DNA of 32,313 nt from a virus, in IMG/VR virus record IMGVR_UViG_3300047276_000279, positions 1 to 32,313 of that record, one strand, 5' to 3'. Shown in pieces: positions 19,622 through 28,010 of the stretch. A program made the position numbers and the translations under genes. The notes under the pieces are model-generated. The model worked only from the letters and a program-made list of their open reading frames with translations. It was not told the DNA's origin and did not search any database. Every line of letters begins with the position of its first letter. The stretch's first letter is position 1.

Positions 19622-20794
19622 TTAGTATCCGAGTTGGGTTGTGGTGCTTGGTGCAGGAGTTTCCTTTTCCCTGTAAGAATTATCTGGGTCCGTATTCTTT
19701 GCGGTTTGCTCCGTGGCGTCTGCGATGCGTTCCAAGGGCGTGAAAGCGATTGCCGAGACAATGTCACCGCCAGCCATCTGTTGGAGTGAGGATGCACCTT
19801 GGGCTTCAGACAGGCCAAGAGGCGAGAGTTTCACTCCCTTTCCGCCTTCAAGTTCCTTGATCTTATCCAAAAACACCTTCTTCTCCTCATCATTCATCGA
19901 ATAGGCATCAGCCAATTCTTCAAAGTATTTCTTGTTCTCTTCCTTGGTGTGCCCAGCGGATCGCTGTTTGTATGACGCTTCTGCGGCATCTTTTAGCATT
20001 TGTTCACGACCACCAAAAATCCCCTTGAAATTGTAGTAAAGTTTATTGCCAAGGTTATCGAAGAAATCGAGGGTGCTTTCACCGAAGTTCTGCAAGATAC
20101 CTACGATGTCGATAAAAATAGACTCAAGGATGGCACCAGTCCTTGTCATTACATCGGCAAAACGAGCCGCCGCCCTAGCGTTTCCATCTTCCGCTGTGGC
20201 TACATTATCCAACTGTTTCTTTAATTCTCCAGAACCTTGCTTTACAAGCGGGAGCATCTGCTCGAAAGACGAGCCAAACAACTGTACGCCATAGTGCATC
20301 AAGGTGGCGTCATCGGTACCAGCCTTGTATGCGTCCGCCAATGCGTAAAGTGCATCTTGATACCTTAATGTATCCTTGCCCAAATCCTTCATGCCAAAAC
20401 CCAACTTGGTCAAAGCGGCGTTGGCCTCGGAACCCTTGATCTTGGCCTCGCCCATCTTCTTGTTGAACTCGGCCATCGAGTGGGCAAGCGTGGATAGGCT
20501 GATGCCAGAGTTCTGGGCTACAACATTCCACTTCTGGAGTTGCTCGATGGGCATACCAGTAGCCACGGACATATTGCGGAGTTCACGGGCCTTCTCCGCA
20601 TACTTCATCATGAAGTCGAATACGGGCGTGATGACGGACAAAAGCATCTGGCCTACGCCATAGGCACGACCAAGGATTGAGGCGAATGAAGTTGCTTGCG
20701 TGGAAGCCTTGCCGCCTTCTTTGGAGACATCCTGCAAGCCTTTCTCCAATTGGGTGGTGTCTGCACCGACCGTGACTACGATTTCAGAGGCCAT
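19622..20794 (-). CDS. Short tail tape measure protein
   Basis: The 390-residue protein starts EIVVTVGADTTQLEKGLQDV, a typical tape measure opening. A Ser/Thr-rich linker and a hydrophobic segment follow (GQMLLSVITPVFDFMMKY, about 48-65), then MSVATGMPIEQLQKWNVVAQ, which resembles conserved blocks of short tape measure proteins. Long helices and a second hydrophobic patch near AILESIFIDIVGILQ complete it. It sets tail length during assembly. At about 1.5 angstrom per residue it would measure roughly 60 nm, shorter than most siphovirus tails. It overlaps the chaperone-position gene by 1 nt. Position after the V/G-type genes supports the call. Confidence 0.85.
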   Translation of the reverse strand: MASEIVVTVGADTTQLEKGLQDVSKEGGKASTQATSFASILGRAYGVGQMLLSVITPVFDFMMKYAEKARELRNMSVATGMPIEQLQKWNVVAQNSGISLSTLAHSMAEFNKKMGEAKIKGSEANAALTKLGFGMKDLGKDTLRYQDALYALADAYKAGTDDATLMHYGVQLFGSSFEQMLPLVKQGSGELKKQLDNVATAEDGNARAAARFADVMTRTGAILESIFIDIVGILQNFGESTLDFFDNLGNKLYYNFKGIFGGREQMLKDAAEASYKQRSAGHTKEENKKYFEELADAYSMNDEEKKVFLDKIKELEGGKGVKLSPLGLSEAQGASSLQQMAGGDIVSAIAFTPLERIADATEQTAKNTDPDNSYREKETPAPSTTTQLGY

Positions 20795-21378
20795 TAGTTC
20801 TTGGGTTTTGCTTCCTTGAAGCGGTCGATGATACTGTCGAACTTATTGAGCATCTTCTCGTCATCGGTCGAGAGGACATCAATCTTTGAACCGTTGTAGA
20901 TGGCGTGTGAAATGGACATCCACACGGCCTCGCCTTCTGGCATCGTCCAGGCTTCTTCAAGCGTGCAACCGTTACGGACATTGTTGGCCACGCACGCAAG
21001 AACCCAAGGGATGTTCTCCTTGTTCATGGTTTTGTCCTTGGACCACATCTTCGGATAAGAACAGGATTCCGTGATGACGCCGATGATGCGTCCAACGGAA
21101 CGAGCCAACTTCTTGCGGTTTGAATTAAGCAGGATCATATGCCACTTCTCCATGAAGGTAATAGGGGCATTGATGGATTCCTTTTCGTAGGTGGATAGGA
21201 TACGGACGGCCTTGATGACATCTGTGGCGGTGAAACCACGCTTGGCGAAATCCAAGAACGGGCTGTCGATGGCCTCCAGCAAGACACGATGCCGCAGGCA
21301 GAAAGGAAGCAACCGCTTCCCGCAGACTTTTACATCCGAGGGAAGTACGGTCGTGGCCTTGAGGTAACGAGCATCCAT
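20794..21378 (-). CDS. Tail assembly chaperone (position of lambda G)
   Basis: The 194-residue helical protein (ARILST-like helices; YEKESINAPITFMEKWHMIL; KKLARSVGRIIGVITESCSY) sits just before the tape measure gene, where tail assembly chaperones are found. It reads CTLEEAWTMPEGEAVWMSIS, a motif style also seen in such proteins. It would coat the tape measure until the tube polymerises. I see no second overlapping frame after it, so there is no lambda G/GT-type frameshift product here. Confidence 0.6.
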   Translation of the reverse strand: MDARYLKATTVLPSDVKVCGKRLLPFCLRHRVLLEAIDSPFLDFAKRGFTATDVIKAVRILSTYEKESINAPITFMEKWHMILLNSNRKKLARSVGRIIGVITESCSYPKMWSKDKTMNKENIPWVLACVANNVRNGCTLEEAWTMPEGEAVWMSISHAIYNGSKIDVLSTDDEKMLNKFDSIIDRFKEAKPKN

Positions 21379-21395
21379 TCGTGGATGCCGCCGCT

Positions 21396-21734
21396 TTAGG
21401 CGATTTCCTGGTACTTGATACCTTTGACGGTGACCTTGCGGTAGTCCTTGTTGGAACCCTTGTCGTCAATCGACTTCAAGATATACTGGACACCATCATA
21501 ATCAAACTGCGTACCGTTAACGGGAATGTCGTCGCTGATCTTGAGAACACCGTCAATGGTGATTTCCTTGCGGCGGTCATCGAGGTGGTCGGTGATAGTG
21601 CGACCATCTTCATCAGCCACTTCGACATCGAGAGCGAAGGACTGGGCGATGTCGTCAGACTGGACAACCATGTAGGTTCGGGTATCACGAAGCCCATAAA
21701 AAAGGGCCACACCGTATTCGATAGAGTCTGCCAT
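21396..21734 (-). CDS. Tail protein at the V position
   Basis: The 112-residue protein is beta-rich (YGVALFYGLRDTRTYMVVQS, then DDRRKEITIDGVLKISDDIP and FDYDGVQYILKSIDDKGSNK). It lies between the tail terminator-like gene and the chaperone-like gene, where the major tail tube protein is usually encoded. It is shorter than most tube proteins, so either a minimal tube or an accessory is possible. The late element E3 (21743-21764) precedes it, and its own ATG is 9 nt further on. Confidence 0.58.
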   Translation of the reverse strand: MADSIEYGVALFYGLRDTRTYMVVQSDDIAQSFALDVEVADEDGRTITDHLDDRRKEITIDGVLKISDDIPVNGTQFDYDGVQYILKSIDDKGSNKDYRKVTVKGIKYQEIA

Positions 21735-21742
21735 AATAGTTC

Positions 21743-21764
21743 TTTGGAATTAGCGAGATGTCAA
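21743..21764 (-). promoter_or_regulatory. Late intergenic element E3
   Basis: On the minus strand this reads TTGACA-TCTC-GCTAATT-CCAAAG. The TGA stop of the upstream gene (21761-21763) lies inside TTGACA, so the element overlaps coding sequence. It precedes the V-position tail gene. Confidence 0.65.
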
Positions 21765-22201
21765 GGGGCGGGGGGGAGCATCACAAACACCGTGTATTCA
21801 AGCAGATTACCGTATTTACGCTGGTGCATACCCTCCTCGTCCTGGGTCACCCAAAGGTCATACAGGATGCCGTCCGTATTGAGGGTCCAGAGGGCTTTTA
21901 GGGCATCTGTATCGGCCATCAGATTTTGGACAGTCTGGACACGGGTTCGGTGCTGATCGAGCGTGTCATCATCGGCGGACGAATAGACCCCGATTTCCAG
22001 CGTCACGGTATAATTACCATAAGGATGGCTACCAAGGGCGTCAGCGGACTTGGAAGCCTTGGCGTAGGTCGTGACCAATGGGATAACCTTGGTTTCTGGG
22101 GTGATGCCCTTGTGGACGGCCACGCCTGTGAGGTTGGCGGCAAGGTAGGCGGATACCTTTTCCTCAACGATTGTGCGGGCGGAATAGAACGGGATGCTCA
22201 T
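21761..22201 (-). CDS. Tail terminator-like protein (position of lambda U)
   Basis: The 146-residue protein begins FYSARTIVEEKVSAYLAANL, has a central ITPETKVIPLVTTYAKASKS and ends with strands (GNYTVTLEIGVYSSADDDTL; LEYTVFVMLPPAP). This helix then beta-sheet layout matches tail terminators and DUF3168-like completion proteins. It would cap the tail tube and join it to the head. Its start overlaps the Z-position gene by 4 nt, and order relative to the other genes supports the role. Confidence 0.62.
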   Translation of the reverse strand: MSIPFYSARTIVEEKVSAYLAANLTGVAVHKGITPETKVIPLVTTYAKASKSADALGSHPYGNYTVTLEIGVYSSADDDTLDQHRTRVQTVQNLMADTDALKALWTLNTDGILYDLWVTQDEEGMHQRKYGNLLEYTVFVMLPPAP

Positions 22202-23166
22202 GGAGAGGTGTTTGTAAGGTTAAATCCTTTGGGAAGTTTTTGGCAGATTTGCAAAAGCGTGCCGTGGTTGTTTTTGCCTTTTAGGGCGTGTAGCATCTTC
22301 TCACGCATGGCGAACCCTCGGTGATTCCAGGCTTTCTGGAACAGGTGCCACCCTTGCGAATGGTCCTTGGCGATGGCGTTGCCGATCTTAACGGTTGGAG
22401 TGGCACCAATCAATTTGGTCTGGAGGATTGCGTTGGAAGAACCTTGTCCAGCAATCCATTGGGAGGTCGGCATGAAACCAAGTTTAAGGCCAGCGTGATA
22501 CCAGCCAGCCTTCAATTTACCAACACGGGCTTGAACCTTCTTGATGTATGCTTCCACCAAATCAAAATCAGCGATGAAGTTCGTCGGCTTCCTGTTCTTG
22601 TTAATTCGATAATGAGGATTTCCTCTGATACGGCGATGAATTGACTCTATGGATTGTTCGGTGTCATTATCGGTTACAACAGCGAACCCAGACATATTGT
22701 TTTGACCAGCATGGCGTTGCTTAAACCGTTCAAACATAATCTGGGTCGTCATGTTTCCGCTACTATGGAAAATATCGAAAATCCAAGACGGCTCATGAGG
22801 CGGAGGCAACTTGTCCTTTTTGATGATCCATTGGGTGAAGATGCCAAGGTCACCACGACTGGCAACAAGTGATGCTGGTGCTTGTACCAATGGAGCGAAA
22901 ATCTTGCGGACATCACGGCTGACGGCGGCACGACCCTTATCACGGGCCTTGCTACCGAAGCCACCTTCGCCTCCGCTTGTAACGGCTGGTGCTGACCCAG
23001 AAAAAGGAGGGGTGAAGTCGCAAGCGTCACGGGCCAGCAGGCGGGCCTCGTTCTTGACGACATCCGCCATCGTCTTACGCATCACTTGGCAATACAAGGC
23101 CACATGGGTCTTGTATAGGTCGGCGTTAAGACGAAGATTCCGAGCCGTACGGATTTGAATGGCCAT
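22198..23166 (-). CDS. Minor tail/tail completion protein (position of lambda Z)
   Basis: The ATG at 23166 overlaps the upstream stop (TAATG) and gives a 322-residue product; a longer frame is less likely. The N-terminus MAIQIRTARNLRLNADLYKT, the basic DRGRA-type stretch and long helices fit a head-tail joining or tail completion protein. FTPPFSGSAPAVTSGGEGGF resembles segments seen in phage tail-completion proteins. Function is inferred mostly from its place between the connector and terminator-like genes. Confidence 0.55.
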   Translation of the reverse strand: MAIQIRTARNLRLNADLYKTHVALYCQVMRKTMADVVKNEARLLARDACDFTPPFSGSAPAVTSGGEGGFGSKARDKGRAAVSRDVRKIFAPLVQAPASLVASRGDLGIFTQWIIKKDKLPPPHEPSWIFDIFHSSGNMTTQIMFERFKQRHAGQNNMSGFAVVTDNDTEQSIESIHRRIRGNPHYRINKNRKPTNFIADFDLVEAYIKKVQARVGKLKAGWYHAGLKLGFMPTSQWIAGQGSSNAILQTKLIGATPTVKIGNAIAKDHSQGWHLFQKAWNHRGFAMREKMLHALKGKNNHGTLLQICQKLPKGFNLTNTSP

Positions 23167-23504
23167 TACTGAACCAGCGTCTGCACCTTGCAGATCACCC
23201 AAGCCGAGGGGGGTCGGTCGGTGACCGTCATGATGCGATACTGCTCTCCGTTGAAGGCGATGATGTTGCCGAAGGCTACGAGGCCAGGATGGGCGGCGGC
23301 TTGGGACCGCAGGATTTTGACATCGTAGGAGGTCGAGGAGGTGAAACCACCCGTTTCCAAGTCCTGCATCACGGCGGGCTGGCTCATTAGGGCGTTAAAG
23401 GCCACAGGCGTGCCTCCTGGGACGCTTTTGACGGTGATAGCCTTGGGAATCTCCCCAAGGATTTCAAGGGCGTCTGCGGCCCATTCTGAAGGTAAATCAG
23501 CCAT
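23166..23504 (-). CDS. Head-tail connector (position of lambda FII)
   Basis: The 112-residue protein begins DLPSEWAADALEILGEIPKA and ends in strands (FGNIIAFNGEQYRIMTVTDR then PPSAWVICKVQTL). The YRI-x-x-V-x-DRPP segment is typical of small phage neck or connector proteins. It would sit on the portal as an adaptor. It is the first gene after the capsid terminator and is preceded directly by late element E5, so its expression may be set separately from the capsid gene. Confidence 0.62.
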   Translation of the reverse strand: MADLPSEWAADALEILGEIPKAITVKSVPGGTPVAFNALMSQPAVMQDLETGGFTSSTSYDVKILRSQAAAHPGLVAFGNIIAFNGEQYRIMTVTDRPPSAWVICKVQTLVQ

Positions 23505-23525
23505 CTGTAATTAGCGGATTGTCAA
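23505..23525 (-). promoter_or_regulatory. Late intergenic element E5
   Basis: On the minus strand this reads TTGACA-ATCC-GCTAATT-ACAG and runs straight into the ATG at 23504. It abuts the T-rich end of the capsid terminator, so transcription or translation would have to restart here. Confidence 0.65.
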
Positions 23526-23563
23526 CAAAAGGAGAAGCCCACCCCCGTAGGGATGGGCCTCTC
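23526..23563 (-). terminator. Rho-independent terminator after the capsid gene
   Basis: On the minus strand GAGAGGCCCATCC pairs with GGGGTGGGCTTCTC around a short loop, giving a stem of about 13 bp with one mismatch and one wobble, followed by CTTTTG. It is 50 nt beyond the capsid stop and would cap high-level capsid mRNA. A second weaker hairpin, GGTGGC with GCCACC, lies at 23578-23599 between the stop and this stem. Confidence 0.75.
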
Positions 23564-23615
23564 GGCATTTTCGCTGGTGGTGGCTGTCAGACGGCCACCT
23601 AAATCCTCTCCGCTA

Positions 23616-24527
23616 TTAAGCGAAGCGGATACGCTGGAGGGCGTTGGGGTTACCAACAGCCGTACCCTGGAGCCAGACGGCCTGCATATTGTGCGTGCCC
23701 ATCTGCCAGTTGTAGAAGTAGCGGAGAGCGAAGGTGAAGCCCGACTCGGGGTCGGTCACATTCATCTGCTCGCCACCGCCCGTGGTCGGGCTGGCAGGGA
23801 CACGGGTCACGATGACAAGACCTTCCTTGCAGGAGGCGATGCCGTTCAGACCTTCCGTGGTCGGGGTGCCGAGGGCGGCGAAGCCGTTGAACTCGGTGAC
23901 GCCGAAGCCATGCAACTTCTTGTCGATGGCGTTGTTCTGGATGACATCCGAGACGCCGTAGGAGTAGGTCGAGGCAACGGTCGGATCCTGGACGAGTTGA
24001 CCGAGGGCATCGGGCGACAGGAGAAGGTGACGGTCGTTGTGGGGGAGGTTGGCCTTGGTCAGCGAGGTGGCGGCGTTGGCGACGGCGACACGGTTGAAAC
24101 CAGAGAGGGCACCATCATACGCCTTGTTAGCGAAGTTGGCGGCGGTCACCTTGCCGAGAACGGCGTTGAAGAGGGACAACTGGATGGCGTTGGCCATCGG
24201 AGCCATGAAGAGGCGGCGGAGGCGTTCCAGCGAGAGCGTGGAGGCTTCAAAGTCCGTGAAGGCAACATCGACATAGTCGGGTTCTTCAAGGGTGATGGCC
24301 ACATCGGTCGAGTTAGCGGCGGACGGGACATAGCCGTTGGCGGGGTTGTACTTCGTGGAGGTGAAGGAACCAGCGTAGCGGGTGTGGACCGTGGAACCAC
24401 GCTCGGCGACATAGGAACCGAAGTCCGTCACGGCGATCTTGGTCAGCGGGACGAGTTCGGGGACGAGCGTGCGGAGGGATTCCTCGGCAACGAGTTGGAG
24501 GGTTAAGCCACCAATGGAGTTAGACAT
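23616..24527 (-). CDS. Major capsid protein
   Basis: The 303-residue protein occupies the position of the coat gene after the protease and scaffold genes. Its composition is typical of HK97-like coats: moderate length, Ala/Thr/Asn rich, with an N-terminal segment MSNSIGGLTLQLVAEESLRT and helix plus strand pattern. SLERLRRLFMAPMANAIQLS may be the spine helix. The C-terminus ends FYNWQMGTHNMQAVWLQGTA and basic LQRIRFA. A strong terminator follows, as expected for the most abundant protein. No N-terminal delta domain of about 100 residues is seen, in agreement with a separate scaffold gene. Confidence 0.82.
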   Translation of the reverse strand: MSNSIGGLTLQLVAEESLRTLVPELVPLTKIAVTDFGSYVAERGSTVHTRYAGSFTSTKYNPANGYVPSAANSTDVAITLEEPDYVDVAFTDFEASTLSLERLRRLFMAPMANAIQLSLFNAVLGKVTAANFANKAYDGALSGFNRVAVANAATSLTKANLPHNDRHLLLSPDALGQLVQDPTVASTYSYGVSDVIQNNAIDKKLHGFGVTEFNGFAALGTPTTEGLNGIASCKEGLVIVTRVPASPTTGGGEQMNVTDPESGFTFALRYFYNWQMGTHNMQAVWLQGTAVGNPNALQRIRFA

Positions 24528-24558
24528 AGTAGTATTTTACGGGGTTAAGGTTGGGAAA

Positions 24559-25029
24559 TTACTTGAGGCCAGACGCACGCAGGATCGCAGGGCGATTCTT
24601 CGTGTAGAAGGCGGAAGCGGCCTTGGCGTCCTTCTGCTTAAGGGCGACCCATTCATCGGCCAGTTCCTGGTCGTTCTTGGCGGAGACGGCCACATCAGCG
24701 GGCGAAACTTCGACAGGGTTGACGCCGACCGAGGCCACGATGTTAGCGGCCTTCTTGCCAGCCGACTCATGTGCGGCCTTGGCTTGGGCGAGTTCGTCTT
24801 GAAGGGTCTTGATGATGCCTTCGGATTCAGCGAACTTCTGGGACGCTTCGGTGACCTTGGAGGTCAGTTCGATGAGGGTGGCTTCCTTGGAGGCGAGGAT
24901 GCCATCCAGTTCAGCGACCTTGGCGGTAAGAGCCGAGACTTCAGCGACCTTGGACTCCACTTCGGTGGACTTGCCCGTGAAGGCCGCTTGCAGGGCGTTG
25001 AACCGTTCTTCGAGAGACAATTTGCTCAT
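24559..25029 (-). CDS. Putative scaffold protein
   Basis: The 156-residue protein is dominated by a coiled coil from about residue 10 to 95 (VAEVSALTAKVAELDGILAS; LQDELAQAKAAHESAGKKAA). A short acidic then helical C-terminus follows (ADVAVSAKNDQELADEWVAL; AILRASGLK). Its position between the prohead protease and the capsid gene is that of lambda Nu3 or other scaffolds, except that Nu3 is an in-frame internal product of gene C and here it is a separate gene. It should guide coat assembly and be removed by the protease. Element E2 (25030-25051) directly precedes the ATG. Confidence 0.72.
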   Translation of the reverse strand: MSKLSLEERFNALQAAFTGKSTEVESKVAEVSALTAKVAELDGILASKEATLIELTSKVTEASQKFAESEGIIKTLQDELAQAKAAHESAGKKAANIVASVGVNPVEVSPADVAVSAKNDQELADEWVALKQKDAKAASAFYTKNRPAILRASGLK

Positions 25030-25051
25030 TTTGGAATTAGCGATGTGTCAA
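25030..25051 (-). promoter_or_regulatory. Late intergenic element E2
   Basis: On the minus strand the whole 23-nt gap between protease stop and scaffold start is this element: TTGACA-CATC-GCTAATT-CCAAA then ATG. The gap contains nothing else, which argues for selection on the element itself. Confidence 0.68.
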
Positions 25052-25052
25052 G

Positions 25053-26132
25053 TTAGGCTTTGGTCTTTTCGTCCGTGATAATCGGATTACAGCCAGGGTC
25101 ATCGGGAAGTTCCTTTTCTTCCGTCTCGTCCTCATCCTCATCGGAATCGGTGCCGTCATCATTCTTCTTCTTTTTCTTCTTCTTGTCGCTGGAAATAGGC
25201 GTGGTGCCGTCCTCGTCCTTGCCCTGCTCGGGCGTGACTTCAGCGGAAGCGTTCATGGCGTAGGTGGCGGTGTTGCCAACGGAAGGCTCGGCACCCTCAA
25301 AGGCTTCGTACATTTCTTCGCTGATATACATCAGCAGATCGTCGAAGGTGTCCTTGATGCCCGTGACGAGCATCTTGGAGGCGGCGAGACGGCCAGACCA
25401 GCATTGGCCCTGCATATCCTCGATCTTGGCCATCGAACGGACGGCCAGCACATCTGCGATGAACCAATCGTGGGTTTCCTTCACATCGGCGTTGAACAAC
25501 GCCTTCTGCTCGGGGGTGACTTCGGTGCCAGGGTAGCCAGCGGCCTTGGCCCAACCAGACTTGAACATCTCGACCTTGTAGCCTTCCATCTCGTAAGCCT
25601 TGGCTTCGTTGAGGAAGCCCATGAAGCAACCGATGTTGGCCACGATGGAGGAACCGCTGACCCAGACTTCATCGCATTGGGATAGGAGCCAGAAGCCGCC
25701 CGAGCAAGCCTGCTTACAGGTCCAGCCGATGGTACGCTTCTTGCACTTACGGATACGCTTGGCGAGTTCGGGGACGCCCGTGACGGTGCCGCCAGGCGAA
25801 TCGACATCGAAGATAATGACCTTGATGTTGTCGTCACGCTCGGCGTCCTCAAGCATCTCCTCGATGTCCTCGACATCGCAACCGCCAGTCATCTTGTCGA
25901 TTTCGCTGATGCCGCTACCGATCACGCCCTTGATGGGGATGACGGCAAGGCCAGCGTTCTTGGCCATCTGGGGGCGGGGGCCGAACACCATCTCCAGCAT
26001 ATCCTCAAGCGAGGAGTCTGCTTTGATGGCGGTTGGGTCGAACTTGGCGACCCGTTCAAGGTGTGCCTTGGCTTTGTAGGACTCGATGAGCATCGGAGTC
26101 CCCGTGAAGTAGGCCGTGGAAAGGTTATTCAT
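25053..26132 (-). CDS. S49-family prohead protease
   Basis: The 359-residue protein has the SppA-like Ser-Lys protease core: IIFDVDSPGG (111-115 DSPGG), the nucleophile in QACSGGFW (S144), the conserved VWVSGSSIVANIGCF segment and the likely general base K196 (SGWAKAAGYP). It would cleave scaffold and capsid proteins during head maturation, as lambda gene C does. The C-terminal about 60 residues are low complexity: seven consecutive Lys, then acidic (DDGTDSDEDEDETEEKELPD), unlike the protease core. The start overlaps the portal gene by 8 nt. Confidence 0.85.
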   Translation of the reverse strand: MNNLSTAYFTGTPMLIESYKAKAHLERVAKFDPTAIKADSSLEDMLEMVFGPRPQMAKNAGLAVIPIKGVIGSGISEIDKMTGGCDVEDIEEMLEDAERDDNIKVIIFDVDSPGGTVTGVPELAKRIRKCKKRTIGWTCKQACSGGFWLLSQCDEVWVSGSSIVANIGCFMGFLNEAKAYEMEGYKVEMFKSGWAKAAGYPGTEVTPEQKALFNADVKETHDWFIADVLAVRSMAKIEDMQGQCWSGRLAASKMLVTGIKDTFDDLLMYISEEMYEAFEGAEPSVGNTATYAMNASAEVTPEQGKDEDGTTPISSDKKKKKKKNDDGTDSDEDEDETEEKELPDDPGCNPIITDEKTKA

Positions 26133-27744
26133 CTTCGGATTCGTTAAGTGGGTTCGGACCTACATTCGGGTCGTTGGGGTCGGCTTCGATCTTTTCGCCG
26201 TCATCCATCTTGTCCTGCTCTTTCTCGTCATCGCTCTTGTACGCTGCGTCCACATCGGACGGAGCGACATTCTCGGGCATGATGGCGGAGGAAACTTGGA
26301 GGTCGAACTCATCGGCCAGTTCCTTGAAGTGGGCCTTTTCAGCGAACAGTTCACGGGCGACCGCCTTCGGGTCGTTGCCCATTTCGAGTTGATGCTGGGT
26401 CCAGGTCTTGAGGCCAGCCTTGATGTCGGCACGATTGGCGATGGCGTCACGGCCAGTATCGACGGTGACACGGCGAGGAGTGGTCCAACCGACTCGGTGC
26501 CAGTAGTCGTTGGCGGGAAGCAAACCGTCCTTGATGGCGTTGCCGATGACATAGCCCCACACGGGCGTGAGGAAGCGTTGCATCAGAATGGACTGACGGT
26601 GCTGGAACTTGCGGTCGGCCTTGGCGATGATGAGGCGGACGGAGGCACCGCCGATCTTCGTGGGGTCGTAGGTGAACTCGTAGGGCAGGAAGCCCGAGAG
26701 CGAGTCACGGATGAGGTGGTCGATGAAGCCCGTGAAGGTGCTGTTCGGACGGTTCGACTCAAAGGACTCCATCTTCTCGCCAGGGGCAAGGGAGAGGACT
26801 TTGCCGCCGATGAAGGTGGACGCCTCATTGGGGTCCGTCAGACCATTGTTGCCGTAGTCCTGCGGACGCATCCCGAAGGCTTCAAAGTCGGACTGCGAGC
26901 CATCGAACTGCGGGTTCTCACGGGTGATCGTGCGGGTGATGTCGCTGGAGGTCTTGACGGCCAACTTCTCAAGCGAGAGGATTTCCAGCATATCAATGAT
27001 GTTATTGATGCTGTGCTGGAGGGGGCTGTATGCTCGGGCACCCGAGGCGAGTTCTGGTTCGTACAGGTGCAGGACGGCGTTGGCTGGAACCTGTCGGCTG
27101 GAGCCATCGCTACGCAGGACATTGTAATATACGGGGGCACCATACGGGCCGAACATGATGCCGTCCACCATGCCAGGCGGCGGGGCACCCGAGGCGGCGT
27201 TGCCTACACGGTGCGACTCGATGACTTGCAGTTTGGGGGCACCGCCAGGGCCACGGGTCTTGATGATGAAGCACTCGCCGTCACGGTCCATCAGACGGCA
27301 GACGATATGCTGGAGTTCAAAGAACGAGTAGCGGCCCGTGATGTCGGTGTTCTTGGACGCCCATTCACGGAAGTAGATGTCTGCGAGGTTGTCCCAGATT
27401 TCATCGCCAGATTCGGCCTGTGCCTTGATGCCCGAACCGACCGAGTAAAGGGCCATATCCCCGATGGCCTGTCGGATAAGTCCCGCATTGAGTTCCAAGT
27501 ACCGCATCCTGCGGGTGGTCTCCATGCGGTCGAACACCGTCATGGTTTTCTTGAAATCCTGCGGCCACGACGACCAAATCCAACTACGCTTGTTGGAGAA
27601 CTTGGCGGACTCGAAATTGCTGAAGATGCCAGGTCCAGCGGACGCCTGCTTCTTCAACGCAGGGTTCACGGACACGCCAGGCGTGATCTTCGGGGCTTTA
27701 GACGCCTTGACGGGCGAATCTTTCTTGGGGGTTTTCTTACGCAT
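26125..27744 (-). CDS. Portal protein, lambda gpB type
   Basis: The 539-residue protein is a lambda-family portal. Recognisable blocks are LELNAGLIRQAIGDMALYSV, the ELQHIVCRLMDRDGECFIIK region, RAYSPLQHSINNIIDMLEIL and SLSGFLPYEFTYDPTKIGGA, with a basic N-terminal tail and an acidic, disordered C-terminus (SDVDAAYKSDDEKEQDKMDD). It forms the dodecameric DNA gate at one vertex, binding terminase and the connector. The order W-like, portal, protease is that of lambda. Length is close to that of lambda gpB (533 residues). Confidence 0.93.
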   Translation of the reverse strand: MRKKTPKKDSPVKASKAPKITPGVSVNPALKKQASAGPGIFSNFESAKFSNKRSWIWSSWPQDFKKTMTVFDRMETTRRMRYLELNAGLIRQAIGDMALYSVGSGIKAQAESGDEIWDNLADIYFREWASKNTDITGRYSFFELQHIVCRLMDRDGECFIIKTRGPGGAPKLQVIESHRVGNAASGAPPPGMVDGIMFGPYGAPVYYNVLRSDGSSRQVPANAVLHLYEPELASGARAYSPLQHSINNIIDMLEILSLEKLAVKTSSDITRTITRENPQFDGSQSDFEAFGMRPQDYGNNGLTDPNEASTFIGGKVLSLAPGEKMESFESNRPNSTFTGFIDHLIRDSLSGFLPYEFTYDPTKIGGASVRLIIAKADRKFQHRQSILMQRFLTPVWGYVIGNAIKDGLLPANDYWHRVGWTTPRRVTVDTGRDAIANRADIKAGLKTWTQHQLEMGNDPKAVARELFAEKAHFKELADEFDLQVSSAIMPENVAPSDVDAAYKSDDEKEQDKMDDGEKIEADPNDPNVGPNPLNESEDE

Positions 27745-28010
27745 TACATCGAACGGAAGTTGTTGAGGCCGTTATAGACACGCACCCTATCGACTGGCCC
27801 ATACTTCTGGGGGTCTTTAATCTGCAAAGCATAACGGGCCTCGACAAGAACCGTGGTGATGTCGATGGGCCAACCCTTCACCACGGAGGTACCCGAGTCC
27901 GAGTATTCCATCATGGTTTTGCCTTCTTTCAGCAAGGCGACTGCTCGGGCAACGATGTCCTCGATGTCGGGAATCGACAAAATAGTGAAAATACCAGTTG
28001 CTCGAGCCAT
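27744..28010 (-). CDS. gpW-like head-tail joining protein
   Basis: The 88-residue protein lies between terminase and portal, exactly the lambda W position, and is of similar size (W is 68). It has helices ARAVALLKEGKTMMEYSDSG and VLVEARYALQIKDPQKYGPV and a basic tail. It would stabilise packaged DNA heads and allow tail joining. Assignment rests on position, size and helix pattern. Element E1 precedes the ATG. Confidence 0.68.
   Translation of the reverse strand: MARATGIFTILSIPDIEDIVARAVALLKEGKTMMEYSDSGTSVVKGWPIDITTVLVEARYALQIKDPQKYGPVDRVRVYNGLNNFRSM

Noticed and set aside
23553-24506. Open frame on the plus strand opposite the major capsid gene
   Set aside because: It is a Gly/Val/Glu-rich shadow of the capsid gene and crosses the terminator hairpins.
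26116-27777. Long open frame on the plus strand opposite the portal gene
   Set aside because: The portal gene on the other strand has clear family motifs; the antisense product has no recognisable domain.
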